A DNA stretch of 36,908 nucleotides from Verrucomicrobia subdivision 6 bacterium. Its GTDB lineage: Bacteria > Verrucomicrobiota > Verrucomicrobiia > Methylacidiphilales > Verrucolacustridaceae. Below are positions 16,953 through 25,948 of this stretch, one piece after another. Where the stretch lies: NCBI GenBank assembly GCA_945874125.1, contig CAMCFB010000008.1, forward strand, positions 1-36,908, written 5' to 3'. Each line of letters begins with the position of its first letter. Position 1 is the stretch's first letter. Below the pieces are notes generated by a model. That model was not told the origin of the DNA, ran no database searches, and was given only the letters and a program-made list of their open reading frames with translations. A program made the position numbers and the translations under genes.

Positions 16953-17035
16953 CCTATGGCTCTGCTCTCTTTTTGGTTCAGTGGCAAGTTTTGCCCGCCT
17001 TCCCTTTTCTGTCGAATCCGATACTCTGAACATTC

Positions 17036-17662
17036 ATGCTTCTTGCCCGTCCAAGGATTTTAGCCGCCCTCCTACTCATTTTTGCCCCGTTACTTCTCAT
17101 CGCCCTGTCCTGGATGGGGGAACTTCACCGCTCCCAAGAGCTCGAGCCCCTCATCGCCGAGGCGGCTAACCGACACAACCTCCCCCTCTCCCTCCTCCGC
17201 GCCGTGGTTTGGCGGGAGAGCGACTTTGAACCACGCGCAGTCGGAACGTCGGGGGAGCGTGGCTTGATGCAGGTCACCCCCGGAGCCGCCCAAGATTGGG
17301 CCGAAGCCACCCGCCTCCGCTCCTTTCGCCACACCGACCTTTTTGATCCCCAAACAAACCTGGCGGCAGGTAGCTGGTACCTCTCCCGCGCCATGAAACG
17401 TTGGTCGAATGCCGACCGACCCGAAGTCTTCGCTCTCGCCGAATACAATGCCGGAATCACTCACGCACGCCGCTGGTCACGCCAAAACCCCGCCCTAAAT
17501 TCGGAAGATTTTATTCGTGCGATCGATTTTCCAACCACCAAAGCCTATATTCGATCCATCCTGAAACGGGCTGACCTCTACGCCTCGGGCCAAAAGCCCA
17601 GCCCATTGGAATCGGTGAAGCGAAATCTTGTTTCGCAAAAAGAGCGTTGGCTCAAAAGGTAG
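17036..17662 (+). CDS. Membrane-anchored lytic transglycosylase (SLT domain)
   Basis: Cleaves peptidoglycan glycan strands to 1,6-anhydro products. The 208 residues start with one hydrophobic segment (ILAALLLIFAPLLLIALSW), a signal anchor. The goose-lysozyme/SLT fold follows: LPLSLLRAVVWRESDFEP with the catalytic Glu in WRESDF, GERGLMQVTPGAAQDW, LFDPQTNLAAGSWYL, FALAEYNAG, and TKAYIRSILKR. Size fits small MltE/Slt-type enzymes. No lipobox Cys is seen. It is divergent from priA, convergent with fmt, and has no Shine-Dalgarno, so expression signals must lie inside the priA leader. Confidence 0.88.
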   Translation: MLLARPRILAALLLIFAPLLLIALSWMGELHRSQELEPLIAEAANRHNLPLSLLRAVVWRESDFEPRAVGTSGERGLMQVTPGAAQDWAEATRLRSFRHTDLFDPQTNLAAGSWYLSRAMKRWSNADRPEVFALAEYNAGITHARRWSRQNPALNSEDFIRAIDFPTTKAYIRSILKRADLYASGQKPSPLESVKRNLVSQKERWLKR

Positions 17663-17685
17663 CCCCGTCAGGTATCTCGCCTACA

Positions 17686-18627
17686 TCAGCTCAGCTGAAC
17701 GCCCACCGCCAACCCTGCCCCGCGAGCGTACTCCGCCGCCGCCATCCGCTTTCTTCCCTCAAGTTGAACCTCTCGCAGTAAAACACCCCCTTTTTTGGCA
17801 GCGACCAAAATCCCATGCGTATCCACCTTCACAATCTCACCCGGCTTTCCCTTCGCCCGCTTCGATAAGATCACCGAAAAGATTTTGAGCATCTTCTGGT
17901 CGGCGCCGTCTGGGATCCAGGTATACGCGCTCGGCCACGGCTGCATCGCCCGGATATGAGCCTCTATCTCCTCTGGGATCTTGTCCCACTCAATCTTGCC
18001 ATCCTCCTTCTTCATCCGTGGAGCCAAGGAGACATCGCCCGCATTCTGCTTCACACTCTTAAGCTTTTGCTTCTGCGCCCGTTTCAGAAGATACAACAAA
18101 AGCGGCGCCGCCTTTCTCGCTAAACGATCGTGTAACATGCCCGTCGTTTCCCCTGGCCGAATCCGGGTGGCCACCTTTCCCAATACATCCCCCGCATCCA
18201 GCCCCTCATTCATCTGTATCATGGTTACGCCGGTTCTCTTTTGCCGATCCCGGATCGCCGCCGCAATCGGGGATGCCCCCCGATATTTCGGAAGTAACGA
18301 ACCGTGAACATTCCAACACCCCATTTCCGGCAAATCGAGAATCGGCTTTTTCAAGATTTGCCCATAGGCCACCACAATCAATAAATCTGGTTTCTGATAC
18401 CGGATTTGACTGAGGGAGGTGGCCGAGTTTACATCCTCTGGCTGAAACACGGTCAACTGATGCTTGAGCGCACACTCTTTGATCGGAGAGGCCAATAGCT
18501 TCTGCGCTCTGCCCGCTGGCCGATCCGGTTGGGTGATGACCGATAAAACGAAATGCTCCTCCGAAGCCACCAAAGCCTCCAAGCAGGGGATGCCAAACTC
18601 CCCTGTGCCGGCAAAAACGATTCGCAC
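17686..18627 (-). CDS. fmt: Methionyl-tRNA formyltransferase
   Basis: Formylates initiator Met-tRNA using 10-formyl-THF. The 313 residues start at GTG 18627 with RIVFAGTGEFGIPCLEAL, then VITQPDRPAGRAQKL. The core is LLIVVAYGQILKKPILDLP and NVHGSLLPKYRGASPI, with the catalytic Asn-His pair. GVTMIQMNEGLDAGDVL holds the catalytic Asp. The C-terminal OB-like tRNA-binding domain begins near residue 208 (ARMKKEDGKIEWDK is typical, here PRMKKEDGKIEWDK). It follows adk after 4 bases, as the last gene of ATPase-adk-fmt. Confidence 0.95.
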   Translation of the reverse strand: MRIVFAGTGEFGIPCLEALVASEEHFVLSVITQPDRPAGRAQKLLASPIKECALKHQLTVFQPEDVNSATSLSQIRYQKPDLLIVVAYGQILKKPILDLPEMGCWNVHGSLLPKYRGASPIAAAIRDRQKRTGVTMIQMNEGLDAGDVLGKVATRIRPGETTGMLHDRLARKAAPLLLYLLKRAQKQKLKSVKQNAGDVSLAPRMKKEDGKIEWDKIPEEIEAHIRAMQPWPSAYTWIPDGADQKMLKIFSVILSKRAKGKPGEIVKVDTHGILVAAKKGGVLLREVQLEGRKRMAAAEYARGAGLAVGVQLS

Positions 18628-18631
18628 GCGA

Positions 18632-19255
18632 CTAAACGCCCACCCCAGCCACCGCCCGCTGCGCCTTGCTTGCCTTCGTCGACTCCACTTGATTCAAGAT
18701 ATCTCGGGTAACCTCAAACGGAAACTGTTCGGCATCGATCTCTTTGACGATTTTCTTACCGTAATACTCCAAAACAGGCTTGGTCTCTTTTTCGTAGGTC
18801 ATCAAGCGGTCGTGAATCACCGCATCGCTGGCGTCATCCAGACGGTTATCCCGCAAAGCCCTTCGCTTCAATCGGTCCTCCAGCTTTTTTCGATCATGAC
18901 AGACTAAATGGAAAAGAGCCTCCACCTTAAGATCGTTCTCCAGCAGTTTCGCCTGGTCCAGATTCCTGGGAATCCCATCGAGGACAAGATGGTCGATCTC
19001 AGGCTTAAACTTACCCAAAGTCACCAGATGATCCATGTGCTGACGCCAAAGATCCACCGTCACATCATCCGGCACCAATTGCCCCGCACTAGAGTACTTC
19101 AAAAAGGATTGTCCCACCTTGGTTCTCAAATCCATCCCCCGAAATACATCCCCACACGAAATATGGCAAAATGCTGGGATCGTTCCCAAAACCTTACCCT
19201 GGGTGCCCTTGCCCGACCCAGGTGCCCCAAAGAGTAAAATCGCGCGCCAACGCAT
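18632..19255 (-). CDS. adk: Adenylate kinase, short-LID type
   Basis: Interconverts 2 ADP with ATP and AMP. The 207 residues have the P-loop GAPGSGKGTQGK at 10-21, the AMP-binding SCGDVFRG and GQLVPDDV, and DGIPRNLDQA in place of the usual DGFPR. The LID is short (KRRALRDNRLDDASDAVIHDRL) and lacks zinc Cys, so this is a short-form enzyme. A related UMP/CMP kinase is less likely. It starts 9 bases after the ATPase stop with TAAAGG before the ATG, and leads into fmt after 4 bases. Being co-transcribed behind a metal exporter is an unusual setting for adk. Confidence 0.88.
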   Translation of the reverse strand: MRWRAILLFGAPGSGKGTQGKVLGTIPAFCHISCGDVFRGMDLRTKVGQSFLKYSSAGQLVPDDVTVDLWRQHMDHLVTLGKFKPEIDHLVLDGIPRNLDQAKLLENDLKVEALFHLVCHDRKKLEDRLKRRALRDNRLDDASDAVIHDRLMTYEKETKPVLEYYGKKIVKEIDAEQFPFEVTRDILNQVESTKASKAQRAVAGVGV

Positions 19256-19264
19256 CCTTTATAC

Positions 19265-21547
19265 CTACACCTTCCCCCCTACTGAACGCAACCCGACAAA
19301 TCCACGGCGAGGTGCCAGCAAGCGAAGGCTATTCAGTACCACAATCACGGTGCTTCCCTCGTGACCCGCAACCCCCCACGTCAACGGAATGGCTGCTCCC
19401 ATGGCTGCCCCCACCAAAAGGACAATCGTCCCCAGCGAGATGACTAAGTTCTGCGTAATAATTCTCCTCACTCTTCGGCTTAGGTCGTACGCCTCCGCAA
19501 AACTCTCCAGCCGATCACGCATCAAAATAATATCCGCCTCCGCTAAGGCCGCCCCCGTTCCTCTCGCCCCCATCGCCACGCCAATCTCCGCCGCCGCCAA
19601 ACTCGGGGCATCATTCACTCCGTCCCCCACCATCGCCACCTTCTCCCCTTGACGCGTCCATTGCCGTATCGCCTCTACTTTTTCCTCCGGATGCAGCCCA
19701 AACCGGTACTCCTGCAGCCCCACCTGCTCCGCCACCAACTTGGCCGCCGCCTCCCGATCTCCGGTCAACATGGTTATCTTTAAGCCCTGACCCGCTAACC
19801 AATCCAACAACGGACGACTCGCCGTGCGGATTTCGTCCTCCAATAAAATCCTGCCTCTCACATCTCCGGCCGCATAAAACACCTCCGTCACTCCCGGCGT
19901 GGGTGCAGGGATTGAATCCACCCAACTTGCGCTTCCCAAAAAACTCCGCCGGCCCAGCAGACACTCCACCCCGTCCCCGCTTCGACCCCGCAAACCCCCT
20001 CCCGTGCTCGAAGAGAAATCCCGCACGGCTGGGATGCTCCAGCCCCGCTTCCTCACCTCCCGAACCAACGCGACCGAGACGGGATGAAGGGATTGCACCC
20101 CCAAGCTACCCGCGCCTCGTAAAACCTGCTCCTCCGTTCCCCCCCCCACCTCCACCCCACGAACTTTCATCTCCCCTGTCGTCAAAGTGCCTGTTTTATC
20201 CAAAGCTACTCTCACGATTCCCCCTAACCGCTCGATCGGGCTCCCCCCGCGAAACAGAATCCCGCGCCTCGCCGCCGCCGCAATCCCCGCCAAAATGGCC
20301 GAAGGAATCGACAAGACCAAAGCGCAAGGCGAGGCCACCACCAGCAGGGTCATCGATTTGTAAAAAGCTCCGCCCAACGGATCCCATCCCCAACCCGCCC
20401 GCCCCCACCAAAACAAAAACATCAAAAAGCTTAAGCCCAGAATCGCTTCCGTATAACGCGTGCCAAATCGGTCGGTAAATCTTTGCACCGGCGCTTTCTG
20501 CTCCTGCGCCTCTCGAATCAAACGCAAAACTCCTTCCAAAGCACTTTCCCGGGCAATTCGCAAAACTCGTAAATCCACCCGGCCCCACAAATTCACGGTT
20601 CCCGCCAAAACCACCGATCCCACCTCTTTGGGAACGGACGCGGCCTCCCCCGTCAAACTCGATTCATCCGCCCCACTTCGTCCTTCCACCACCTCCGCAT
20701 CCACCGGAAAACTATCCCCCGGCCGGACCCGAACCTTCATTCCCGGCTCCAGCATCTCGACGGGCACGCTCTCCTCCGTCCCATCCTCATGGACCCTCAC
20801 CGCCTCCCTTGGAGCCGTGCGAAAAAGCCCGGCTAACTCCCGCTCCGTGCGATACGCCGCCAACTCCTCCAACGCCCCGCTCAAAGAGAAAAGAAACAAA
20901 AGCAGCGCCCCCTCATCCCAATGCCCCACCACCGCCGCACCTACTGCCACCGCCAGCATGAGAAAATGGATATCCAGAATCTTTTTCTTCAGCTGCTCCC
21001 ACACCTCCCCCGCCGTCTTCCAAGCCCCCGCCCCGTAAGCCACCAAGAAACATACTTTCTCCACCCATCCCTCCGTGGCCCATCCCGCCACACCCGCTAG
21101 CCCGCACAGCACCGCTAACCCCAACGGAACTTTCCACTTTTTCCCAGCCCCCATCACCGAGGGCAAATGCCGCACCTCCAGCTTGACCCCGCGCAACACT
21201 TTCCAAAACCAGTACTGAGGTGCCGTCGGACAGCTTTCCCTTTCTAAAATAATCTTATCTTTCTCCCTCCTCATCTGCACCCCCTCCCCCCAATCCCCCT
21301 GCAACAAACGGCCGCACTTTCCACACCGCGAATCCCCTAGCTCCCATTGACAAGCACTCTCCCCTCCCAATCGCCGGATCGATTCGGCCAACGCCACCGC
21401 CCCCCGCTCGCCTGCCCCAGAGGCCGCCGTCGCATAATCGATTCTCCCCTCATGAAAGGATACCGAGACCCCCCGGAGATCGGCCGACTCACCCAATTCA
21501 TGGGCCAGCAGATCGATTCCACAATTTTGGGCCCCATGCTGATGCAT
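19265..21547 (-). CDS. P1B-4-type metal efflux ATPase (CtpD/CoaT/PfeT-like, Fe/Co/Zn)
   Basis: Inner-membrane P-type ATPase of 760 residues. Actuator TGE is at 299-301, phosphorylation DKTGTLT has Asp450, the HP motif is SLHPVS, and the hinge is GDGVNDAP. The TM4 metal motif is SPC (406-408, SPCALVLSIPSAILAGIA) rather than CPC. TM6 has HEGST (729-733) followed by VIVVLNSLRLL. SPC plus HEG-S/G-T defines the P1B-4 group, whose members export Fe(II), Co(II) or Zn. Most P1B-4 pumps lack soluble metal domains. This one has a 130-residue N-terminal extension with His (HQH at 2-4), C9, C66, C75-x2-C78 and C106, and a degenerate HMA-like fold guess near 25-62. First gene of the ATPase-adk-fmt run. 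Confidence 0.9.
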   Translation of the reverse strand: MHQHGAQNCGIDLLAHELGESADLRGVSVSFHEGRIDYATAASGAGERGAVALAESIRRLGGESACQWELGDSRCGKCGRLLQGDWGEGVQMRREKDKIILERESCPTAPQYWFWKVLRGVKLEVRHLPSVMGAGKKWKVPLGLAVLCGLAGVAGWATEGWVEKVCFLVAYGAGAWKTAGEVWEQLKKKILDIHFLMLAVAVGAAVVGHWDEGALLLFLFSLSGALEELAAYRTERELAGLFRTAPREAVRVHEDGTEESVPVEMLEPGMKVRVRPGDSFPVDAEVVEGRSGADESSLTGEAASVPKEVGSVVLAGTVNLWGRVDLRVLRIARESALEGVLRLIREAQEQKAPVQRFTDRFGTRYTEAILGLSFLMFLFWWGRAGWGWDPLGGAFYKSMTLLVVASPCALVLSIPSAILAGIAAAARRGILFRGGSPIERLGGIVRVALDKTGTLTTGEMKVRGVEVGGGTEEQVLRGAGSLGVQSLHPVSVALVREVRKRGWSIPAVRDFSSSTGGGLRGRSGDGVECLLGRRSFLGSASWVDSIPAPTPGVTEVFYAAGDVRGRILLEDEIRTASRPLLDWLAGQGLKITMLTGDREAAAKLVAEQVGLQEYRFGLHPEEKVEAIRQWTRQGEKVAMVGDGVNDAPSLAAAEIGVAMGARGTGAALAEADIILMRDRLESFAEAYDLSRRVRRIITQNLVISLGTIVLLVGAAMGAAIPLTWGVAGHEGSTVIVVLNSLRLLAPRRGFVGLRSVGGKV

Positions 21548-21632
21548 AACTTTAGACTAACTATTCCCATGCACCTTTGACCAACTTTCCTCACCTACTT
21601 GCCAACCCCTCGCTCATGATTACTTTCAAAGG

Positions 21633-24539
21633 ATGCCCGTTTCTGTACTCCCTGCGACCCACCCCTCGAGCCCCCCCAAGCTCTCCCCATCCCACCCCTC
21701 AGCCGATGACCTCTCTTTCTTATCCCGACACCTCGGCCCTAACAAAACAACCGAAAAGGAGATGCTCAAAACGGTCGGCCTCTCCACCCTGGAGGAGCTT
21801 GTCCAAGCCACTCTTCCCGCGGGTCTGGCCTCCCCGCACCCCCCCAAACTCCCTCCCGCCCGCTCCGAAACACGTGCCCTCGCTGACCTGGAAAAGGTCC
21901 TTTCCCAAAATAAACCCTTCCGATCTCTGATCGGCCTCGGATATCACGGAACCATCACCCCCCCTGTCCTCCGTCGAGCCATCCTAGAGGACCCGGGCTG
22001 GTACACCTCTTATACCCCCTACCAACCCGAAATCTCTCAAGGTCGTCTCGAGGCCCTCCTCAACTATCAAACCATGATCCTCGAGCTGACCGGCATGGAA
22101 ATCGCCAATGCCTCCCTTCTCGACGAAGGCACCGCCGCTGCCGAGGCCGCCTCTCTCGCCCACGCCGCCGCCACCGACAAAAAAAGGAAAACACTCTGGC
22201 TCACTCCCGGCCTTCACCCTTCCACCATCTCCGTCGTGACCACAAGAGCCGAGGTCTTGGGCTGGAAAATTGTCACCTCTCCCACCTTCCCCAAAGCAGA
22301 GGCCGACCATCTCTTCGCCGGAATCCTTGCCTACCCTGAAAGCGACGGCCGACTGCTAGACCCACGCTCGCTCATCCAAGAACTGAAAAAAGCTGGCGCC
22401 CTCTCCATTCTCGTGGCCGATCCCTTGGCTCTGCTTCTCTTTACTCCCCCCGGGGAGTTGGGAGCCGACGTGGCGGTGGGGAGCACCCAACGCTTTGGTG
22501 TTCCCATCGGCTTCGGAGGCCCGCACGCCGCCTACTTCGCGACAAAGCTAACACACCAGCGCCTCCTCCCGGGTCGCCTGATCGGAGTCTCCAAAGACAG
22601 CGCCGGTCGTACCGCCTACCGCCTCTCCCTCCAAACCCGGGAGCAGCATATCCGCCGCGACCGTGCCACGAGCAACATCTGCACCGCCCAAGCCCTCCTC
22701 GCCACCCTCGCCTCGATGTATGCCATCCATCACGGCCCGAAAGGCCTTCACCAAATCGCTCTGCGGATCCATCAGCACACCCAACGCTTGGCCGCTGGAC
22801 TCAAAACTCTTGGTCTGACCATCGCCCATTCGACCTATTTCGATACCCTCCGCCTTCAAGGCTCCCCCACAACACTGAAAACCGCCTTCACCAAAGCCAC
22901 ACAATCCCAGACAAACTTTCGCCAATTCCCCAATGGCGACCTGGGCATCACGTTAGATGAGCGCACCGACAGTGCCGAAGTCGATCGCCTGCTATCCTTT
23001 TTTGGTGCAACCAAACTGCCACCTCCCTTCTCCGAATTTCCCCCGATCTCCACCCCCCTGACGCGTTCCACGCCCGCTCTCCATCACCCGATCTTCACCT
23101 CGCACGCTAACGAGAATGAGCTCCTCCGCTACATCCGGCGCCTCGCCGCCAAAGATCTCACTCCCGCCCAGTCGATGGTTCCGCTCGGCTCCTGCACCAT
23201 GAAGCTCAACGCCGCTTCCGAACTTACCCCTCTCGGTTGGTCAACGGTTTCGGAACCCCACCCCTACGCCCCTGCCGAGCAAAATCCGGGATATCTGCAG
23301 ATGATTCACGAACTGGAAAACTGGTTAGGCGAAATCACGGGTCTTCCCCACGTCTCTCTTCAACCCAACGCTGGATCCCAAGGTGAGTATGCCGGACTTC
23401 TCTCCATCCGAGCTTGGCACCAGTCGAGAGGTGAAACCCATCGCGATGTCTGTCTCATCCCCGTTTCCGCCCACGGGACCAATCCCGCGAGTGCCGTTCT
23501 CGTCGGTTTTCGCGTCGTTCCAGTCGCGTGCGATAACCAAGGCAACGTGGATCTCCAAGACCTCGACGCCAAACTGAAAGAACACGGACCTCGCGTGGCC
23601 GCCGCCATGGTCACTTACCCATCAACTCACGGGGTTTTCGAAACGGCGATTCGGGACATCTGCCAAAAGGTTCACGATGCGGGGGGCCAAGTCTATATGG
23701 ATGGCGCCAACCTCAACGCCCTGGTTGGTATCTGTCGTCCAGGCGAATTTGGCATCGATGCCTGCCATCTGAATCTGCACAAAACTTTCTGCATCCCACA
23801 CGGCGGCGGTGGACCTGGAGTCGGCCCGATCGCGGTCGCCCCCCATCTGGCTCCTTTTCTGCCTGCTCATCCCCACCAAACTCTAACAAAAGATCAGGTC
23901 GGAGCCGTCGCCTCCGCTCCTTACGGCAGCGCCAGCATCTTGGTCATCCCTTGGATGTTCCTTGCCATGGTAGGAGGCAAAGGCCTCGCCCGTTGCACCG
24001 AAGTCGCCATCCTGAACGCCAACTACCTCGCCAAAAGACTTTCCGACCACTACCCGATTCTTTACCGAGGCGCGGGCGGCTGGGTTGCTCACGAATTTAT
24101 TCTCGATCTGCGCCCTTTCAAAACCACCGCGGGCATAGAGGTGGACGATATTGCAAAACGGTTGATGGATTATGGATTTCATGCCCCCACCATGTCTTGG
24201 CCTGTCGGCGGGACCCTAATGATCGAACCCACCGAATCCGAATCGCGCGAAGAGCTGGATCGCTTTGCCGACGCCCTCATTTCGATTCGAAAGGAGATCG
24301 CGGAAATCGAGTCGGGCAAAATGGACCGTGCCCAGAACCCATTAAAACTGGCCCCACACCCCGCCGCCGATCTCGTCTCCGACGCCTGGGATCGCCCCTA
24401 TAGCCGCGAGAGAGCCGCCTATCCGGCTCCCTGGACACGCACCTGGAAATATTGGCCCACCGTTTCCCGAATCGATGCCGTCCACGGCGACCGCAACCTC
24501 ATCTGCTCCTGCCCCACCGTCGAGGAACTTTCAAGCTAA
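21633..24539 (+). CDS. gcvP: Glycine dehydrogenase (decarboxylating), P-protein
   Basis: PLP enzyme of the glycine cleavage system. It decarboxylates glycine and passes the aminomethyl group to the H-protein lipoyl arm. The 968 residues are the full single-chain form. The N-half has SFLSRHLGPNKTTEKEML and GYHGTITPPVLRRAILE, GWYTSYTPYQPEISQGRLEA, and GGPHAAYFA. The C-half has MVPLGSCTMKLNA, PNAGSQGEYAGL, SAHGTNPASA and HLNLHKTFCIPHGGGGPGVG, with Schiff-base Lys717. Only this ATG gives the family N-terminus; AAAGG abuts it. No gcvT or gcvH is in the window. It overlaps the next, convergent gene by 9 bases. The first 30 residues are Pro/Ser-rich and unlike other GcvP, as expected from the C-rich plus strand. 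Confidence 0.95.
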   Translation: MPVSVLPATHPSSPPKLSPSHPSADDLSFLSRHLGPNKTTEKEMLKTVGLSTLEELVQATLPAGLASPHPPKLPPARSETRALADLEKVLSQNKPFRSLIGLGYHGTITPPVLRRAILEDPGWYTSYTPYQPEISQGRLEALLNYQTMILELTGMEIANASLLDEGTAAAEAASLAHAAATDKKRKTLWLTPGLHPSTISVVTTRAEVLGWKIVTSPTFPKAEADHLFAGILAYPESDGRLLDPRSLIQELKKAGALSILVADPLALLLFTPPGELGADVAVGSTQRFGVPIGFGGPHAAYFATKLTHQRLLPGRLIGVSKDSAGRTAYRLSLQTREQHIRRDRATSNICTAQALLATLASMYAIHHGPKGLHQIALRIHQHTQRLAAGLKTLGLTIAHSTYFDTLRLQGSPTTLKTAFTKATQSQTNFRQFPNGDLGITLDERTDSAEVDRLLSFFGATKLPPPFSEFPPISTPLTRSTPALHHPIFTSHANENELLRYIRRLAAKDLTPAQSMVPLGSCTMKLNAASELTPLGWSTVSEPHPYAPAEQNPGYLQMIHELENWLGEITGLPHVSLQPNAGSQGEYAGLLSIRAWHQSRGETHRDVCLIPVSAHGTNPASAVLVGFRVVPVACDNQGNVDLQDLDAKLKEHGPRVAAAMVTYPSTHGVFETAIRDICQKVHDAGGQVYMDGANLNALVGICRPGEFGIDACHLNLHKTFCIPHGGGGPGVGPIAVAPHLAPFLPAHPHQTLTKDQVGAVASAPYGSASILVIPWMFLAMVGGKGLARCTEVAILNANYLAKRLSDHYPILYRGAGGWVAHEFILDLRPFKTTAGIEVDDIAKRLMDYGFHAPTMSWPVGGTLMIEPTESESREELDRFADALISIRKEIAEIESGKMDRAQNPLKLAPHPAADLVSDAWDRPYSRERAAYPAPWTRTWKYWPTVSRIDAVHGDRNLICSCPTVEELSS

Positions 24540-25946
24540 GCAGAGATTGGCAATCTCCTCCGCTGGGTAAGTCCAAATCTCACTCAGCGTGGGATGATAG
24601 TGGGGCATCGCCGCCATCTCCGACGCGGTGCCCCGATACCGCATGATTGCCAAAGGTTCATGAATCAGGTCGGAAGCATGCGGCCCCACCACCTGCGCCC
24701 CCACAATTACTCCTCTTTCCTTGAGAGCGATCAATTTAACAAAGCCGTTCAGCTCCCCCATCACCATCGACTTCCCGTGGTCCGCGAACGGATAACTCGC
24801 CGTCACGATATCCCACCCCTTTTCCCGACACTCCTTTTCCGAATATCCTACCCCCGCCGCCTCTGGAGAGGTAAAGATCACCTCCAGTTTCAGCCGGTAA
24901 TCCATCCTCTCTTTCAGCTCCTTCCCCGAGGCGAATGCCGCCGCATTTTTCGCCGCCACCTCCCCTTGCTGAATCGCCAAATGAACCACCTCATACGGCC
25001 CGCACACATCCCCCGCGGCAAAGATATGCGGGACGCTGGTTTGCTGGGTGAGTAGCGTGACGACCTTGCCCTTTTCCGTCTTTACCCCAGCGGTCGAAAG
25101 GTTCAGCCCCTCCAGATCCGGCTCTCGACCCAGCGCCTGTAAAATCTGCTCCGCCGCTACACTTCTCTTTTTACCATTCTGCAAAAACTCGACCCTCTTT
25201 TTCTTTCCCTTCTTCATCACCCGCTGGATCTGGGTTCCACAAAACACCTCGCTCCCCTGATCCCTAAATACCTTCGCCAGCGTATCCCCCACTTCCGGAT
25301 CCGACTCCGGCAACAACCGCTCACTTCGTTGGATTACGGTAACCTTCACCCCGAGATGGGCGTAGTACTGCGCGAACTCCAACGCCACCGCCCTTCCCCC
25401 CAGGACAATCAGGCTCTTGATTGGCTTTGAGGCCTCCAAACACTCGTCGCTTGTCCAGTACCCCGTCTCCTCCAGGCCAGGAATTTTCCTGAATGAGGTG
25501 CGGGAGCCCGTCGACACCAAAAACGTCTTCGCCTCAATTTCCGCTGGAACCCTCTCCTTTTCCACCCCTTCCAAGGCTAGCCGGTGAGGATCGGTAAAAC
25601 GCCCATTCGCACGGTAAAAGGTGAACTTCCCCTTCTCGAACTGTTCCTGCCGATAATCCGCAAACTCCGCGATCAGCCGATCCTTCCGCTTGAGGATCGC
25701 CTTCCAATCTGGCTGGGACTTCCCTACCCGAATTCCAAAATCCTTCGCCCTGCCGATCTCATGGTTACGGTGCGCACTTTCCAACATGGTCTTGGTCGGC
25801 ATGCAACCTCGCAAAATACATAAGCCCCCAACTCTTTTTCCCCCCTCCACCACGGCCACCCTCATCCCCAAGCCAGCCGCCGTCCGTGCGGCCGCATACC
25901 CCGCGCTTCCCCCGCCGAGAATGGCTAGGTCAAAGCTAGGCCTCAT
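24531..25946 (-). CDS. Class I pyridine nucleotide-disulfide oxidoreductase (MerA/Lpd-like)
   Basis: FAD enzyme of 471 residues. FAD site is LAILGGGSAGYAAARTA; redox pair C43-x4-C48 in GGLCILRGCMPTK; late FAD motif HIFAAGDVCGPYEVVHLA; C-terminal catalytic HPTLSE. The second nucleotide site reads LGGRAVALEFAQ, without the third Gly, as in mercuric reductases. The next strand ends VTVIQRSERLL with no acidic residue, which favours NADPH over NADH. The MerA C-terminal Cys pair is absent, so mercury reduction is not expected. Its tail-to-tail position next to gcvP tempts a GcvL call, but the NADPH-type site and orientation argue against simple assignment. It starts 2 bases after the GNAT stop, so it is in the ridA-pyrE-GNAT run. 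Confidence 0.88.
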   Translation of the reverse strand: MRPSFDLAILGGGSAGYAAARTAAGLGMRVAVVEGGKRVGGLCILRGCMPTKTMLESAHRNHEIGRAKDFGIRVGKSQPDWKAILKRKDRLIAEFADYRQEQFEKGKFTFYRANGRFTDPHRLALEGVEKERVPAEIEAKTFLVSTGSRTSFRKIPGLEETGYWTSDECLEASKPIKSLIVLGGRAVALEFAQYYAHLGVKVTVIQRSERLLPESDPEVGDTLAKVFRDQGSEVFCGTQIQRVMKKGKKKRVEFLQNGKKRSVAAEQILQALGREPDLEGLNLSTAGVKTEKGKVVTLLTQQTSVPHIFAAGDVCGPYEVVHLAIQQGEVAAKNAAAFASGKELKERMDYRLKLEVIFTSPEAAGVGYSEKECREKGWDIVTASYPFADHGKSMVMGELNGFVKLIALKERGVIVGAQVVGPHASDLIHEPLAIMRYRGTASEMAAMPHYHPTLSEIWTYPAEEIANLCLA

Positions 25947-25948
25947 CG

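Noticed and set aside
16953-17033. 27-residue N-terminal extension of PriA from ATG 17033
   Set aside because: Unrelated to PriA N-termini and would leave two bases before the divergent gene; GTG 16952 fits better, though this is not proven.
21548-21632. Search for tRNA or riboswitch in the gap before gcvP
   Set aside because: No cloverleaf arms or glycine-riboswitch core seen in 85 bases.
24531-25946. Call as glycine cleavage L-protein (gcvL)
   Set aside because: Opposite strand to gcvP, MerA-like nucleotide site and likely NADPH use; adjacency alone is not enough.
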